Below are positions 63,695 to 64,000 of a stretch of 64,000 nucleotides of DNA, piece by piece. Under the pieces are notes generated by a model. It was given only the letters and a program-made list of their open reading frames with translations. It ran no database searches and had not been told where the DNA came from. Origin of the DNA: Tubiluchus corallicola (Eukaryota > Priapulida > Priapulimorpha > Priapulimorphida > Tubiluchidae). Both the position numbers and the translations under genes were made by a program. The stretch is from contig JAQGDQ010000420.1 of assembly GCA_030141605.1 (NCBI GenBank), positions 114,501 through 178,500 of the forward strand. The letters run 5' to 3'. Positions within the stretch are counted from its first letter, which is position 1. The number at the start of each line of letters is the position of its first letter.

Positions 63695-64000
63695 TATATA
63701 TATATATTTATCAAACAAAAGGTCTTGATCTAGTGTCATGCCATTGGGGGTTTATTTTTCAAATCGGGCCGAACGGGGGGCAAAAAACCATTTTTCGACC
63801 GTTTTTTGTAAAAGTTATACGTCCGAGATCTGGAGAACTGGAAGGGGCCATGGGTGATGCTGGCCATGGATAGATAGCCCGTTCAGTGATGGGTGTAGTA
63901 GGCATATTTAGAATTTGCAAGAGGGCCACGGCGTCTCCAGTAACAGGCTTTTTCCCCGACCCAACTCGCGATTTTTTCGAAATTTTGCTCAAACAGCATG
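63695..64000 (-). repeat. Dispersed repeat, copy 2 (inverted relative to 672-775)
   Basis: The reverse complement of about 63695-63785 repeats the blocks of 672-775 (CCCCCCGTTC, AAAAATAAACCCCCAATG, ATGACACTAGAT, AGACCTTT). The rest to the window edge is GC-richer and carries an open frame of 77 codons on the minus strand, cut by the edge; it may be the end of a transposon ORF, but I recognise no domain. Confidence 0.6.

Overview
The window is AT-rich, intron-rich nuclear DNA of an animal, most likely a marine or other invertebrate; I cannot name the species. Supporting this are multi-exon genes with GT-AG introns of roughly 0.3-3 kb, animal-type gene families (OXNAD1, RETSAT), and a dense load of eukaryotic transposons (hAT, pogo/Tigger-like, piggyBac-like, a LINE, solo LTRs, a 5S-rRNA-derived SINE). 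There are no operons and no prokaryotic signals. All gene models were built by hand from splice sites, reading-frame phase and family resemblance; none has been tested against transcripts or databases.

Layout. 1-4303: repeats only (a 60-bp minisatellite and a solo LTR). 4304-8052 (minus): an OXNAD1-like mitochondrial oxidoreductase in seven exons. 8092-11700: transposon-rich spacer. 11729-24261 (minus): a complete RETSAT-like FAD oxidoreductase (paralogue A, 12 exons, about 676 aa). 24262-26349: a 2.1-kb spacer between divergent starts, with a long CTAT/CCAT microsatellite. 26350-43747 (plus): a second complete RETSAT-like gene (paralogue B, 12 exons, about 634 aa). 44527-52412 (minus, convergent with B): an amidase-signature hydrolase, nine exons found, first exon not found. 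53353-55195: a solo LTR followed by a 1.4-kb 36-bp satellite. 55761-56590: two orphan terminal exons, one of an amidase (minus) and one resembling a berberine-bridge-type FAD oxidase (plus). 56839-59071 (minus): a tentative three-exon gene for a 62-aa basic protein. 60536-61891 (minus): a 5'-truncated LINE reverse transcriptase. 62585-63144 (plus): a broken THAP-domain gene.

How the genes relate. The two RETSAT-like genes form a head-to-head tandem duplicate and share most intron positions and phases, but each has one intron the other lacks, so the duplication is old. RETSAT enzymes saturate the 13-14 double bond of all-trans-retinol; whether these paralogues use retinoids, carotenoids or another polyene cannot be read from the sequence. 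OXNAD1, RETSAT and the amidase share no obvious pathway, so their neighbourhood is probably incidental.

Most of the remaining sequence is mobile or satellite DNA. Many elements still show both terminal repeats and their target duplications: 8-bp for hAT, TA for pogo-like, TTAA for piggyBac-like, 5-bp for LTR and about 12-bp for the SINE. I see no biosynthetic cluster, CRISPR array or defence system. The most unusual items are the divergent RETSAT pair with a possible in-frame cassette exon, the bacterial-looking amidase with introns, the orphan exon pair, the 5S-derived SINE, and an unclassified dispersed repeat present four times.
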